Below are positions 25,602-35,431 of a stretch of DNA of 59,884 bases, piece by piece. The position numbers were made by a program, and so were the translations under genes. This stretch comes from Nitrospira sp. (GTDB taxonomy: Bacteria; Nitrospirota; Nitrospiria; Nitrospirales; Nitrospiraceae): NCBI GenBank assembly GCA_005116895.1, contig SWDO01000001.1, positions 384,661 through 444,544 of the forward strand, given 5' to 3'. The notes below the pieces were generated by a model. That model did no database searches and was not told the DNA's origin. It saw only the letters and a list, made by a program, of their open reading frames with translations. Each line of letters starts with the position of its first letter. Position 1 is the first letter of the stretch.

Positions 25602-26360
25602 CTAACCCGCAGACACCACCTTGGTGAGCGGCAGCGTCCCGCCAACCGAAATGAATTCTCTGATTTCAGGATCGGACGTCCGTTGAAATTCTGCTGGCTC
25701 TGCCATCACGGCTATTTTCCCACGTTTCAACATCGCAATATAATCTGAAATCCCGAATATCTCTGGAATCTCATGGCTCACCATCACGGCTGTAAACCCA
25801 AACTTCCGCTGCATGCTTGTAATCAGATCATGAATTGACTTGGCCATGAGCGGATCGAGCCCCGTCGTCGGCTCGTCGAAGAGGATAATCTCCGGTTGCA
25901 TCACCAACGCACGAGCCAGGCCGGCTCGTTTCCGCATCCCTCCGCTCAATTCCGCTGGAAACTTGTGCCCCATTCCCGCCAAGCCTACCTGTTCCAGCTT
26001 TTCATCGACACGGCTGGTCACATCCGGCCCTTTCATTCGAAGTCGTTCTCGGAGTGGAAAAGCCACGTTTTCGAAGACCGTCAGTGAATCGAATAGCGCC
26101 GCGCCCTGAAACAACATCGCGAACCGTTTGCGCACTTCATTGAGTGCATGGCCGCGGAGCCGAGAAATCTCGACTCCATCAACCCACACTTCTCCGGAGT
26201 CAGGCTGGAGCAAGCCGATCATGTGCTTCAGCAACACGCTCTTGCCTTCCCCACTGCGTCCAATGATCGTCGTGAGTTTCCCTTCTGGTACGTCAAGGTC
26301 GATACCTCGCAGCACCGGTTGTCCTCCCAACATCTTTGTCACACCGACAAGCTTCAGCAT
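25602..26360 (-). CDS. mlaF: MlaF-type ABC transporter ATP-binding protein
   Basis: 252 residues. Walker A GRSGEGKS (near 36), Q-loop in AMLFQGAALFDSLTVFENVAFPL, signature LSGGMRKRAGLARAL, Walker B IILFDEPTTGLDP, and His switch in VMVSHEIPEIF. It energises the MlaE permease in the inner membrane. It lies 2 bases after mlaE, so the two are almost certainly translated together. The C-terminal extension GGTLPLTKVVSAG is short, as in MlaF. Confidence 0.96.
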   Translation of the reverse strand: MLKLVGVTKMLGGQPVLRGIDLDVPEGKLTTIIGRSGEGKSVLLKHMIGLLQPDSGEVWVDGVEISRLRGHALNEVRKRFAMLFQGAALFDSLTVFENVAFPLRERLRMKGPDVTSRVDEKLEQVGLAGMGHKFPAELSGGMRKRAGLARALVMQPEIILFDEPTTGLDPLMAKSIHDLITSMQRKFGFTAVMVSHEIPEIFGISDYIAMLKRGKIAVMAEPAEFQRTSDPEIREFISVGGTLPLTKVVSAG

Positions 26361-26362
26361 GG

Positions 26363-27130
26363 TTACATAAACAATGATGTCAGGAAATAGTCCCAGATGA
26401 GAATCAAGACCGACGACAACACGACCGCCTCTGTCGTGGCTGTGCCGAGCCCCTCGGCACTCATCTTGGTGTAAAAGCCTTTATAGCAACAGACCCAGCT
26501 CACGATCAGACCAAAACTAACAGACTTGAGAATGCCGCCATAGACATCTTTCCATTCCACCGCGGACTCGATGGAGTTCCAATACGAACCCGCATTCACA
26601 CCAAGCAGTTCCACCCCGACCAGATGGCCTCCATAGATTCCCACCACGTCGAAAATGGCGACCAACAGAGGCACACCGATCAACCCGGCGACAAGTTTCG
26701 GCGTAATTAGGTATTGGAGCGGATTGATGGCCATGGTGTCGAGCGCATCGATCTGCTCCGTGATCCGCATAATACCGATCTCCGCCGTGATCGCGGAACC
26801 AGCGCGCGCCGTCACCATAAGCGCAGCCAAGACCGGCCCAAGCTCGCGAATCATACTGATCGCGACTGCGGAACCCAACAGTCCTTCAGACCCAAACTTT
26901 CGTAACGTATAGTAGCCTTGCAGCGCCAGAACCATCCCTGTAAAGGCGGCCGTCAGCACGACAACAAACGTCGACTTGTAGCCGATGAAGTGGAGTTGCT
27001 TGATGATTTGCCTGCCCCGTAGCGGCGGACGTGCCAACCAGGCGAAGGATGCCACCATGAAGATCAACATCCGGCCCATTTCCGCCACATAGGTAAGAGC
27101 CCATCGGCCCATGAGTGCGAGTAGCGTCAT
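26363..27130 (-). CDS. mlaE: MlaE-type ABC transporter permease
   Basis: 255 residues from the ATG at 27130, which is 2 bases after the hpnG stop; an upstream frame to 27301 lies inside hpnG and is unlikely to be used. It has the MlaE/TrmE signature region GMVLALQGYYTLRKFG and ARAGSAITAEIGIMRITEQIDALDTM, and about five membrane segments. It forms the membrane channel of the MlaFEDB-type complex. No mlaB-like STAS gene is seen beside it, so the complex may be of the MlaFED type. Direction of lipid flow cannot be read from sequence. Confidence 0.95.
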   Translation of the reverse strand: MTLLALMGRWALTYVAEMGRMLIFMVASFAWLARPPLRGRQIIKQLHFIGYKSTFVVVLTAAFTGMVLALQGYYTLRKFGSEGLLGSAVAISMIRELGPVLAALMVTARAGSAITAEIGIMRITEQIDALDTMAINPLQYLITPKLVAGLIGVPLLVAIFDVVGIYGGHLVGVELLGVNAGSYWNSIESAVEWKDVYGGILKSVSFGLIVSWVCCYKGFYTKMSAEGLGTATTEAVVLSSVLILIWDYFLTSLFM

Positions 27131-27132
27131 GG

Positions 27133-27960
27133 TCAAGTCGGCGAGAGTTCCTTCTTTGGTCGCTCGGTCACCATCGCCGCCACATAGCTCCTGAAAAAGG
27201 CCGTCAAGGCCTCTGCTGCGACCAGACTCTGTCGACGGAGCCGGCCAAGACCCAAGAGGCATGAAGGGGCGGCCAAGATCGTCTCGATCCCTTTCAGCCA
27301 CCCAGTGGGCCTGAGAAACAGATTGAAGTCAAGTGGAAGATCTTCGTCCAGACGATCCGAAACGGATCGGATGATCACAAAGGGAACCTGCGCCCGTTGT
27401 GCTTGGGCAGCCAAAGCGGAACTTTCCATGTCGAGACCGATGGCCTGAGTGCGCAACGCAAACCGTTGCTTTTCGCGGGCACTGCCAATGATGTGATCGG
27501 TCGAGACAAACCGCCCAATGTGTTCGGACGGCACCAGGGTCTCGACAGACGTCACGGCGAGGTCCCGTTCATCACCCGGCACATCGAGAACCTCTGAGGG
27601 CTTGTCGCCATAATTCCCGCAATACACCACTTCACGGCCTACCAAGAGTGCCCCGATATCCGCTGCGATGAGCGCACAGGCAAACCCCGTCGATACCACA
27701 AGGCTGAACGATTGGTTGTCAAGCACTTGGGCAGCGCTCCGACCCGCTTTTTCAAGACCGACGCCGGTTTGAACTAGCCAATACTCCCTGTCGCCTACAG
27801 TGCACACGAATACAGTGCGACTACCGACTCGACGCTCAACGCCAGGAGGAAACGCCGACTGAACGGCGCTCATTTCCCAAGGGGTGGCGGCAAAAATGAC
27901 GATTCGTTTCGATGGCACAGCACTAGATGCGCGTGGGGGAAAAAAATCGGCGTGGGTCAA
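27133..27960 (-). CDS. hpnG: Hopanoid-associated purine nucleoside phosphorylase-family protein
   Basis: 275 residues resembling the MTA/SAH nucleosidase-phosphorylase fold: VIFAATPWEMSAVQSAFPPG at the start, LVVSTGFACALIAADIGALLVG, and GLDMESSALAAQAQRAQVPFVIIRSVSDRLDEDLP, the last containing the ligand-binding Glu and Asp of the family. In hopanoid producers HpnG removes adenine from adenosylhopane, giving ribosylhopane, the step after HpnH. Its start overlaps the shc stop by 4 bases (translational coupling), which supports the assignment over a general MTA nucleosidase. Confidence 0.9.
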   Translation of the reverse strand: MTHADFFPPRASSAVPSKRIVIFAATPWEMSAVQSAFPPGVERRVGSRTVFVCTVGDREYWLVQTGVGLEKAGRSAAQVLDNQSFSLVVSTGFACALIAADIGALLVGREVVYCGNYGDKPSEVLDVPGDERDLAVTSVETLVPSEHIGRFVSTDHIIGSAREKQRFALRTQAIGLDMESSALAAQAQRAQVPFVIIRSVSDRLDEDLPLDFNLFLRPTGWLKGIETILAAPSCLLGLGRLRRQSLVAAEALTAFFRSYVAAMVTERPKKELSPT

Positions 27961-30140
27961 TGCTTGGACCGATACAAGTCAGTGCCTTGAATGTGATGCC
28001 GCAGTTCGTCGGCCCGTATCTTCCCACGGGAACGGAGATTACGGTACATCGCCAGAGCCCACAGGGGAAAGTACTGACAATACCAATGATACCGAAGATA
28101 AAACACGCGTGGAAACCCCGTGCCGGTATGACTAATTTCCTCCCACGATCCATCCTTCATCTGCCAACGAAGGAGAAATTGTACCCCACGCGCAACACTG
28201 AAGGAATCAACCGCATCAGCCGACATCAACGCCATCAACGCCCATGCTGTTTGTGAGGGTGTGCTCTCCCCTTTGCCGTGAACCTCACTATCGTCCCTAT
28301 AGGAGAGACAGGACTCACCCCACCCACCGTCAGGATTTTGTTTTGATTTCAACCAGGCAACCGCTCGACAAATATACGGCGCCGAGAGATCTTCCCCGAT
28401 GGCCCTGAGTCCTGCCAAAACAGACCACGTCCCGTAGATGTAATTGACGCCCCAACGTCCGTACCAACTGCCATCTTCCTCCTGCTCTTTCTTGAGGAAC
28501 GCTAGTGCCGGTCCGGCAGCTGGATGAGTCTTGTCGTATCCTAATGCGCCAAGCATTTCCAGGCAACGCCCAGCCAGATCGGAGGTACTTGGGTCCAAGA
28601 GCGCTTTATGATCGGCGAAGGGGATATAGTTGAAGACAACTCGGTTGTTGTCTTTATCATAGGCACCCCAGCCGCCGTCGGATCCCTGCATCGCCAAGAC
28701 CCAGCGCATCCCGCGGCCAATAGACTCGTTCAGCTCATCCTCATGACCGGGAATCTTCAATTTAGAGAGCGCCATGATGACCACAGCGGAATCGTCAACA
28801 TCCGGATACGATTCATTCTCGAACTGGAAGTACCATCCACCTGGTTCCGCGTTCGGTGAGGAGATGATCCAGTCACCGACAGCCTTGGTTTGCCGAGACA
28901 TAAGATACCGGCCTGCTTCTTGAAGCGAAGGATGATCCTGCGGCACTCCCGCTTCAACCAGCGCATTCATAAGCAACGCGGTGTCCCAAACAGGAGAAAA
29001 ACAGGGCTGGAGATGGAGAGTGGGAACGGACTCACCATCGACCATCGTGGAATCGTAGACCTCCAACGCCTCGATCTCGCGAAGCGCCTTGACGACCAGG
29101 GGATCATCGGCATCGTACCCTAAGCATTGAAGTGCCATGATGGAGTTAGCCATCGCCGGATAGATGGCACCGAGTCCACCAGCCCCTTTAAGGTGATCCA
29201 CCATCCAGCAAGCAGCTTTGTGCAGCGCTTTTTCCCGTAACGCCCGCATGGGCATCCGATCATACAGTTTCAGCATCACATCTAATGCTACGAAGAAGTT
29301 ATGCGGGGTGAACCAGGCCTGATCCTTGTTGAACGGAGGGTATTTCCAATAGCGAACCTCCGGGCGCGGGATGGGGTACAACTCATCGATGCCTTGTTCC
29401 CGTGGGATCCGGCAGACCGGACGATGCGCAAATACAATGAGTAAGGGAATCAGCACGGCCCGGGACCAATACGAGATCGCATAGATACTGAAGTAGAACT
29501 TCTTCGGCAACAACATCAGTTCGACGGGCATATGGGGAACACCTTCCCAATCATACTGATCGAACAGGGCCAGCGTAATTTTGGTAAACACGTTGGCTTG
29601 CAGAATACCGCCCATGGCCAGAATCCGATCTTTTGCCCGCACCATGAACGGTTCGTCCGCCGACACGCCGCATAACTTAAGTGCAAAATATGCTTTGACC
29701 GATGCGCTGATCTCCGCAGGGCCACCATAATAAATTGGCCATCCACCGTCCTGCAGTTGTGTCGCCTGAAGATAGCGGACAGCCTTCACCTCTCGGTCAA
29801 GATCGACCCGATCAAGAAACCGGCGCAGCATGACGTATTCAGAGGTCAGCGTGGTGTCCGCTTCCAGCTCGGCAACCCAATACCCTTCGGCATGTTGACG
29901 GTTGAAGAACCATGATTGACTCCGCCTGATTGCGTCATCCACCGCATCAGGTTGGCTCACGGCATGACCGATGGGTCGGCGAGCAGCCGAAGAATCTAAT
30001 GAGGCCAGGATAACCGGTTTGTCAGAAACCAACCGAAGCGACGCGACAGGAGTCAACTCCGTAGCAGGATCGAGTCGCCCTTGAACAGTCGAGAGCAGGC
30101 TGTCAGAGAGGCGGTTGAACAACGCCTTGATGATATTCAT
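27957..30140 (-). CDS. shc: Squalene-hopene cyclase
   Basis: 727 residues, a little longer than usual (about 630-700) because of an N-terminal extension. The catalytic acid motif is DVDDS near 446-450 (consensus DxDDTA). Several QW repeats are visible: LQDGGWPIYYGG, MQGSDGGWGAYDKDN, KEQEEDGSWYGRWG, KSKQNPDGGWGES and WQMKDGSWEE. The GWYFQFENES-type segment before the catalytic motif and GVNYIYGTWSVLAGL also match. It cyclises squalene to hopene at the inner membrane. It is the first gene of the run shc-hpnG-mlaE-mlaF-mlaD-mlaC-omp85. No strong ribosome site is seen before the ATG. Confidence 0.96.
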   Translation of the reverse strand: MNIIKALFNRLSDSLLSTVQGRLDPATELTPVASLRLVSDKPVILASLDSSAARRPIGHAVSQPDAVDDAIRRSQSWFFNRQHAEGYWVAELEADTTLTSEYVMLRRFLDRVDLDREVKAVRYLQATQLQDGGWPIYYGGPAEISASVKAYFALKLCGVSADEPFMVRAKDRILAMGGILQANVFTKITLALFDQYDWEGVPHMPVELMLLPKKFYFSIYAISYWSRAVLIPLLIVFAHRPVCRIPREQGIDELYPIPRPEVRYWKYPPFNKDQAWFTPHNFFVALDVMLKLYDRMPMRALREKALHKAACWMVDHLKGAGGLGAIYPAMANSIMALQCLGYDADDPLVVKALREIEALEVYDSTMVDGESVPTLHLQPCFSPVWDTALLMNALVEAGVPQDHPSLQEAGRYLMSRQTKAVGDWIISSPNAEPGGWYFQFENESYPDVDDSAVVIMALSKLKIPGHEDELNESIGRGMRWVLAMQGSDGGWGAYDKDNNRVVFNYIPFADHKALLDPSTSDLAGRCLEMLGALGYDKTHPAAGPALAFLKKEQEEDGSWYGRWGVNYIYGTWSVLAGLRAIGEDLSAPYICRAVAWLKSKQNPDGGWGESCLSYRDDSEVHGKGESTPSQTAWALMALMSADAVDSFSVARGVQFLLRWQMKDGSWEEISHTGTGFPRVFYLRYHWYCQYFPLWALAMYRNLRSRGKIRADELRHHIQGTDLYRSKH

Positions 30141-30844
30141 GAATCTTTATGACTTGACCGACAGGACTGAGGAGGGTGAAAGACCGGCATCTTGCAATGG
30201 TCTCCCTTCGTAAACCTTTCCAATCTTCCCTGTGGATACTCCGAAGGCTTATAACAGACGATTCGAAACGAGTCAAGCGAGTGGTGGGAGAAGTGCCTGA
30301 AGTATCTATATTTTTTATCGGTGTAGGCGATGGTAAACACCGCCTCTACAGTATCCATAACTGAACGTCGCAGCGTTACTACGTCCATTGATGGCTTATG
30401 AGAGGAACATCACCTCACGACCGCCAAAGTCACAAGGATTAGGTAACCAGCAGAACCTGCACGGAGCCACTGCTGTGGGCAACACTGCGGTCACTGTCAG
30501 TGAGAGAGCCGAGCGACCCTGCAATTCACCCTGTTCAAGGCCAGCCCCAAAACCGGCACGATCACTGGGCCGATTGTGGCTCCCGTCAGGACTTGAGTCA
30601 TAATCGTCGCGGCGGAGAGAGAGTTACGGCCAGCACATCGTGGAGTCTGAGACAGAGATCGCGACCTTGCCAGTATTTACCTTGTCTTCAGGCAGAAGCA
30701 GATCGTGATTCTTTGAGATGACTGATTCTGGTTCGACTGGTGGCTTATGCTGCTATTCGCAACATGTCCTCACCAAAAATACGGTGGGTGTGGGCCTGAA
30801 AAAGACGAGCACAAGAAAGTAATGAAGACAAGACGGGCAAAAGG
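30141..30844. other. About 700 bases without a recognisable gene
   Basis: The stretch upstream of shc has only short overlapping frames on both strands with no family features, ribosome sites or signal sequences. The shc promoter is probably in the first 250 bases. I find no tRNA, rRNA or SRP-like RNA in it. It could hold decayed coding sequence. Confidence 0.5.
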
Positions 30845-31099
30845 CTACCGCGTCAAGAGAACAACGAGAGTAACAAAGCTCCACAACGTGACTGACAAGC
30901 GCACTCCATTGACAATGCCTCTAGCGGACCCTAAAGGGTCATGGTCCAGCTCCTCCTTTCGCTCGTTCCGAGCCACCCGCAATGCGTCCTCCGCTTTACA
31001 GTTAGGCGTGAGCAGTGCTTCTAATGTCACCTGGGCAAGGGTGAGCTTGGTGACAGATTCGGGATGTGGCTCTCTATCCCGGATTTGCGAAAGCGCCAT
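30845..31099 (-). CDS. Small protein with one C-terminal membrane segment
   Basis: 84 residues. The start is supported by GAGGAGG six bases upstream of the ATG at 31099, one of the best ribosome sites in the region. The N-terminal two-thirds is charged and probably helical (MALSQIRDREPHPESVTKL). Then GSARGIVNGVRLSVTLWSFVTLVVLLT forms a Gly/Arg turn followed by one membrane helix, like small bacterial proteins of unknown role. No neighbour on either side within 400 bases, so it is monocistronic. No function is offered. Confidence 0.6.
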   Translation of the reverse strand: MALSQIRDREPHPESVTKLTLAQVTLEALLTPNCKAEDALRVARNERKEELDHDPLGSARGIVNGVRLSVTLWSFVTLVVLLTR

Positions 31100-31572
31100 G
31101 ATCCCTCCTCATACGATCAGGTTGTGAAGCACCTTTCACACTCCTACTAGAGCAACAACGATACCCTGGGCCATTTGCTCCTCATAGCAAAACCACTTTT
31201 TCAGGTCACACGCCAAGAACTGGTACGCAAGCGTGAACGCATCATAAGCCATTGACAAATTGAGCTTCACTTCAACAAGGACACCCACGTCCCAGTAAAT
31301 GATGGGCAGTTTTCTCCATTACATCAGCACCCATTTCAGGCTACTAAAGCATTTTCCGGCTAATAATTCGGACATTCTTGAACACTGATAGATCCAACCG
31401 CGTACGTGAAATTGGCAGTGCAGAGATAAAAAGAGGCTACATCGGTAAGTAGAAACAGAATCCGTCACCCTGGAGACGGGTCACGGCTGACGGCACACAG
31501 GACGGTGAAGAAGGGCGTGAGAACTCCCAATCCTTACGTTGAGCAAAAGCTGGTGCTACCGAACAGCTACTC
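31100..31572. other. Intergenic stretch of about 470 bases
   Basis: Between the small membrane protein and smc. No gene or RNA recognised. It includes the small gene's likely promoter region; no clear smc terminator is seen. Confidence 0.45.
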
Positions 31573-34500
31573 CTACACCGGTTGCAAATCGCCGAGCCTG
31601 ACGGACACCAATTTGGACACCCCCGGCTCCTCCATGGTGACGCCGAAGAGGGAATCAGCGATGCTCATCGTCCGCTTATTGTGCGTAATGACGAGGAACT
31701 GCGCAGTCTGCGCCAACTCCTTCAAGACCCCCGTAAACCGTCCGATGTTTTCCTCGTCCAACGGGGCGTCGATTTCGTCCAACAGACAGAACGGTGTCGG
31801 CCTGATCAGAAAGCTCGCAAACAACAGTGCCATTGCCGTAAGCGTCTTTTCTCCGCCTGACAGCATGGTGATGCTCTTCAGCCGTTTTCCAGGCGGTTGC
31901 GCCACGATTTCAATACCTGGCTCTTGATTACCGGAAGGTTCACCGTTTTCAGCAGGCGGTTCATCAACCAACTGCAGCTCGGCCCTTCCGCCAGGGAAGA
32001 ACTGACCGAAAACCTCGGTGAACTTCTGCTGCAACTCTTGGTACGTAGCCGAGAACATCTCTTTCGTCGTCTGGTGAATCCGCTGAATAATTTCCTTCAG
32101 TGAAGCGATCGAGTTCGACAGATCCTGCTCTTGGGCAGACAAGAATGTGTGGCGTTCTTCCAGCTCTTGGTGTTCGCTGATCGCAGCTAAATTAATGGGT
32201 CCCATTCGATCCATCCGGTCACGGAGCTTCTGCAACTGCTCTTTCAACTCGGCATCGGAACGAGACTCGGGCTCCTCTACGGCTGTGGCCTCAGCCTCGT
32301 TCATAGAATCGCTCGACTGCGTAGGATCAACGATCAGTGTGAGGGGATCAAGCTGATAGGTCCCCGACAATGTTCCTTCGACAGTTCCCAATTGGATACG
32401 GATTTCCGCTCGACGAACCTCAACTGTCATCCGGGCATCCCGCAGAGCTGAAATCCCTCGTCGCAACTCTTCCAGACCGGACTCATGCGTTTGACTCACC
32501 GCCATTTGTTGCGCCTGTCGCTCTTGCGCGGCGACCAATTCTCCCTTCACCCGCCCGGCGGTGACACCGAATTCTTGGCAGAGGCCCTCCTGACGAGCTT
32601 GTTCTGTCTGGCTCTGCTCGATGAGCCCCTTCAGACTGTTCAGGTGCTCACCCAATGCACGATGCCGATCTTCCGTCTCTTGGATCTGTTGTGTCACCCG
32701 AGCGCGGTTCAGTTGCTCATGTTGCCGTTTGGCTCGCAAGCCTTCCGCGGTCATCTTCGCCTCGGTTACATGTTCCTGGTGCATTCTCATATTTTGATCA
32801 AACAACCCCAGTTGCTCGCGCACCTTCCCCAACATCGTTTCCTGTCCGTTCTTCTCAGCCAGCCACTGACCCAATTGAGTCTGGACCGAGTGCGATTCTT
32901 GTTCCAACCGCTGAGCCTCGCTGACACCATCCTGAATTTCCGTCTCTATCCCAGCGAGTCGATGGTCAAGGTCATTCAGTACATGCTGAAGCTTCTCTTC
33001 ATCCTTGCGCAGCGACAGATTCTGCATCTCGGCATCACGAAGCGCATCACCGAGTTGGCGGTCCTGCTGGGTGAGCATCTGGATCTGGGAAGACACCATC
33101 TCTCGCTGTTGCTTGCTCTGATCAAGCTCCGTGACAAACACATGGCGTTTAGTTTCAAGATCGATCACCTCTCGCCGGCGTTCCAGCAAACCCGGCGTTC
33201 CTTGAACCTGGCCACCCGTCACGATGCCCGACGCATCCACCACTTCCCCATCCAGAGTCACTAAGATTGGACCGTTCGGAGCACTCCACGCATGTTGCTC
33301 CCACAAGTGCATCGCCTGGTCCAATGATCGAACAATGACGACGCGATCGAACAACGAATCGCGAGCCGACGTTCGGGCGGCATCGGTTTGGACCAACTCC
33401 ACGGCAAGCCCGACAACGCCTGGCTGCGTGGCGATCGACGTCCACCAATCATGAGTCCGTCCGCCTTCCCATCGTGGGCGCTGCGGAATAAAGCTGCCTC
33501 GCCCCAGCGATTCCTGTTGAAGAAATCGAATCAACTTTTGCCCGACAGACGGTTCATCCACAAACCATCCTCTGACGCGCTCTCCCAACACCGCCTCAAC
33601 CGCCCGTTCCATCCCTGACGGAACCACCAACCATTCGGCCACCGCATCCCGTACCCCATCACAAGACTTCAGAGCGGGGCCTTGCTGGATCCCCTCCCGA
33701 CCGTAGCCCATCTCTTCACGAACCACACCTTGCAATGCTTCAAGGCGAGAGTCCACTCCGGCCAGCTCTTCCGAACGTCGTAAGATCACCGGATCCAACG
33801 ACTGGAGGGCGCCCGTAGCTTGAGCCGCCTCCTCTTGCACCGTGCGTTGTTCTGTCCGTAGTTGCGAGACAAGGCGATCAGCCTCTCCATATTCCTTACG
33901 CAAGATCTCGTAGCGCTCAATCGCCGACTCACGTTGGCTTCGCAGTTCGTCTCGCTCCGACGACAAGCGCGTGCCGCGGCCCGCGAGATCTTCCATTCGC
34001 TTGGCCAATTGCGAGATACCTTGTTCGGTATTCGCGACAAGCACAACCAATTGCAGCACATCTTTGCGCCCTCGCTCCTCCTCCGCAACAGCCGCAGCTC
34101 GTTGATTGAGCAAGCGCGTCAGCTCTTCATCGAGTTCCCCGAGAGTCCGATCCCGAATCGCCAGCTCCTCCTCGACCGACGTCAATGACGACTCGATGGC
34201 ACGAAGTCCGGCAACCAACTGCTCTTGTGATCGGACTAGTTCCTCCAGCTCAGCTGATTCCTGTACCTGTTGTTGGCCGAATAACAACCCGCGGTTTCGT
34301 TCGACCTCCGCCGCCGTCAGCGCGTGGGCCTGCCGTTGTTCGACACCCGCCAGTTCCTCTCGAATCTTCCCGATGGAATCAGCGGTCGCAATCGCATCAA
34401 GACGCGCTTGTTCGAGTTCTGTTGTAAGCCGAGCCAGGTCGGCTGCTTTCTCAGAGTCTTGTTGATCTAGGTTCAGGACGTCAGTGTCCGCTTCCTGCAA

Positions 34501-35253
34501 TGCGTGTCGTAAGACCCTGAATTCCCTCGTCAACAATATCACTTCAATTCCGCGCGCCTCACCCTGCAGCGTCTGAAAGGTTCGCGCCTGGCGAGCTTGG
34601 CGTTCCAAGGAATTGAGTTGTTTTTTGACCTCTGCCACAATATCTCGGACACGTAGAAGATTCTGCTGCGTCGCTTCCAACTTCCGTAGCGCCTCGGCTT
34701 TCTGTTTCTTATACCGGACAATGCCTGCGGTCTCCTCGATGAGCTCGCGCCTGTCTTGCGGCGACGCATTCAAAATCTGATCGATCTGACCTTGGGCAAT
34801 GACCGTGTGTCCTTTGCTCCCCGCCCGTGTGTCGAGCAACAAACTGCGGATATCCTTCAACCTGCAGTGAATCTTGTTGATGAGATACTCACTCTCACCG
34901 TTACGGTACAAACGGCGGGTAATCATCATCTCTTGCGCCTCAGTCAGCTCGTTCGGAAGTCCCGAGCCACCCTCCAGCTTCATCATTGCCGGATCAAGTC
35001 CACCGATTACCAACGACACTTCCGCCATCCCCAAAGGCTTTCGCAGTTCAGTGCCGTTAAAAATGACGTCTTCCATCTTTTCACTTCTGAGCGTTTTAGT
35101 GCTTTGCTCGCCCAACACCCATAGGATGGCGTCTACGACGTTGCTCTTTCCGCTCCCATTCGGCCCGACGACCGCCGTGACCCCCTCAGGGAATTCAATC
35201 TTGGCTTCCGCGAACGACTTGAAGCCCATCATATTCATAGATTTCAGATGCAT
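31573..35253 (-). CDS. smc: Chromosome segregation protein SMC
   Basis: 1226 residues from the ATG at 35253 (GAGGGTGAG upstream; the frame runs to 35325 but those residues are unlike the family). Walker A GPNGSGKSNVVDAILW at about 30-45, then LRSEKMEDVIFNGT. Two long coiled coils flank a hinge (about 500-660, VLGERVRGWFV and GPILVTLDGEVVDASGIVTGG). The C-terminal ATPase half holds the signature LSGGEKTLTAMALLF and Walker B FCLLDEIDAPLDEENIGRF. It dimerises and loads on DNA with ScpA/ScpB, which are not in this window. The length is typical. Confidence 0.97.
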   Translation of the reverse strand: MHLKSMNMMGFKSFAEAKIEFPEGVTAVVGPNGSGKSNVVDAILWVLGEQSTKTLRSEKMEDVIFNGTELRKPLGMAEVSLVIGGLDPAMMKLEGGSGLPNELTEAQEMMITRRLYRNGESEYLINKIHCRLKDIRSLLLDTRAGSKGHTVIAQGQIDQILNASPQDRRELIEETAGIVRYKKQKAEALRKLEATQQNLLRVRDIVAEVKKQLNSLERQARQARTFQTLQGEARGIEVILLTREFRVLRHALQEADTDVLNLDQQDSEKAADLARLTTELEQARLDAIATADSIGKIREELAGVEQRQAHALTAAEVERNRGLLFGQQQVQESAELEELVRSQEQLVAGLRAIESSLTSVEEELAIRDRTLGELDEELTRLLNQRAAAVAEEERGRKDVLQLVVLVANTEQGISQLAKRMEDLAGRGTRLSSERDELRSQRESAIERYEILRKEYGEADRLVSQLRTEQRTVQEEAAQATGALQSLDPVILRRSEELAGVDSRLEALQGVVREEMGYGREGIQQGPALKSCDGVRDAVAEWLVVPSGMERAVEAVLGERVRGWFVDEPSVGQKLIRFLQQESLGRGSFIPQRPRWEGGRTHDWWTSIATQPGVVGLAVELVQTDAARTSARDSLFDRVVIVRSLDQAMHLWEQHAWSAPNGPILVTLDGEVVDASGIVTGGQVQGTPGLLERRREVIDLETKRHVFVTELDQSKQQREMVSSQIQMLTQQDRQLGDALRDAEMQNLSLRKDEEKLQHVLNDLDHRLAGIETEIQDGVSEAQRLEQESHSVQTQLGQWLAEKNGQETMLGKVREQLGLFDQNMRMHQEHVTEAKMTAEGLRAKRQHEQLNRARVTQQIQETEDRHRALGEHLNSLKGLIEQSQTEQARQEGLCQEFGVTAGRVKGELVAAQERQAQQMAVSQTHESGLEELRRGISALRDARMTVEVRRAEIRIQLGTVEGTLSGTYQLDPLTLIVDPTQSSDSMNEAEATAVEEPESRSDAELKEQLQKLRDRMDRMGPINLAAISEHQELEERHTFLSAQEQDLSNSIASLKEIIQRIHQTTKEMFSATYQELQQKFTEVFGQFFPGGRAELQLVDEPPAENGEPSGNQEPGIEIVAQPPGKRLKSITMLSGGEKTLTAMALLFASFLIRPTPFCLLDEIDAPLDEENIGRFTGVLKELAQTAQFLVITHNKRTMSIADSLFGVTMEEPGVSKLVSVRLGDLQPV

Positions 35254-35375
35254 CGGCTCACCCTCGGTTACGCGCAGATTAAGACGCGTGCTTGGAAAAC
35301 AAAAAGTTTCCGGCCCTTGTACCATAAGGGTTCTTGGAAATCAAAAATAAAACACATTGTGTGGTGGAATAACTG

Positions 35376-35404
35376 ACATGGCCCTACAAGATATAGGGCC
35401 ATGT
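35376..35404 (-). terminator. Perfect 11-bp hairpin between ispH and smc
   Basis: ACATGGCCCTA and its exact inverse TAGGGCCATGT with a 7-base loop, 28 bases after the ispH stop and 122 bases before the smc start. Neither strand has a T-run next to it, so it is either a stem that blocks or processes the ispH transcript or a binding site for a dimeric regulator of smc. Confidence 0.45.
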
Positions 35405-35431
35405 GGGGATATGAGTGGATGGCACCGCCAG

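Noticed and set aside
32485..33264. Plus-strand frame of 259 residues opposite smc
   Set aside because: Antisense shadow of the SMC coiled coil; no ribosome site and no homology.
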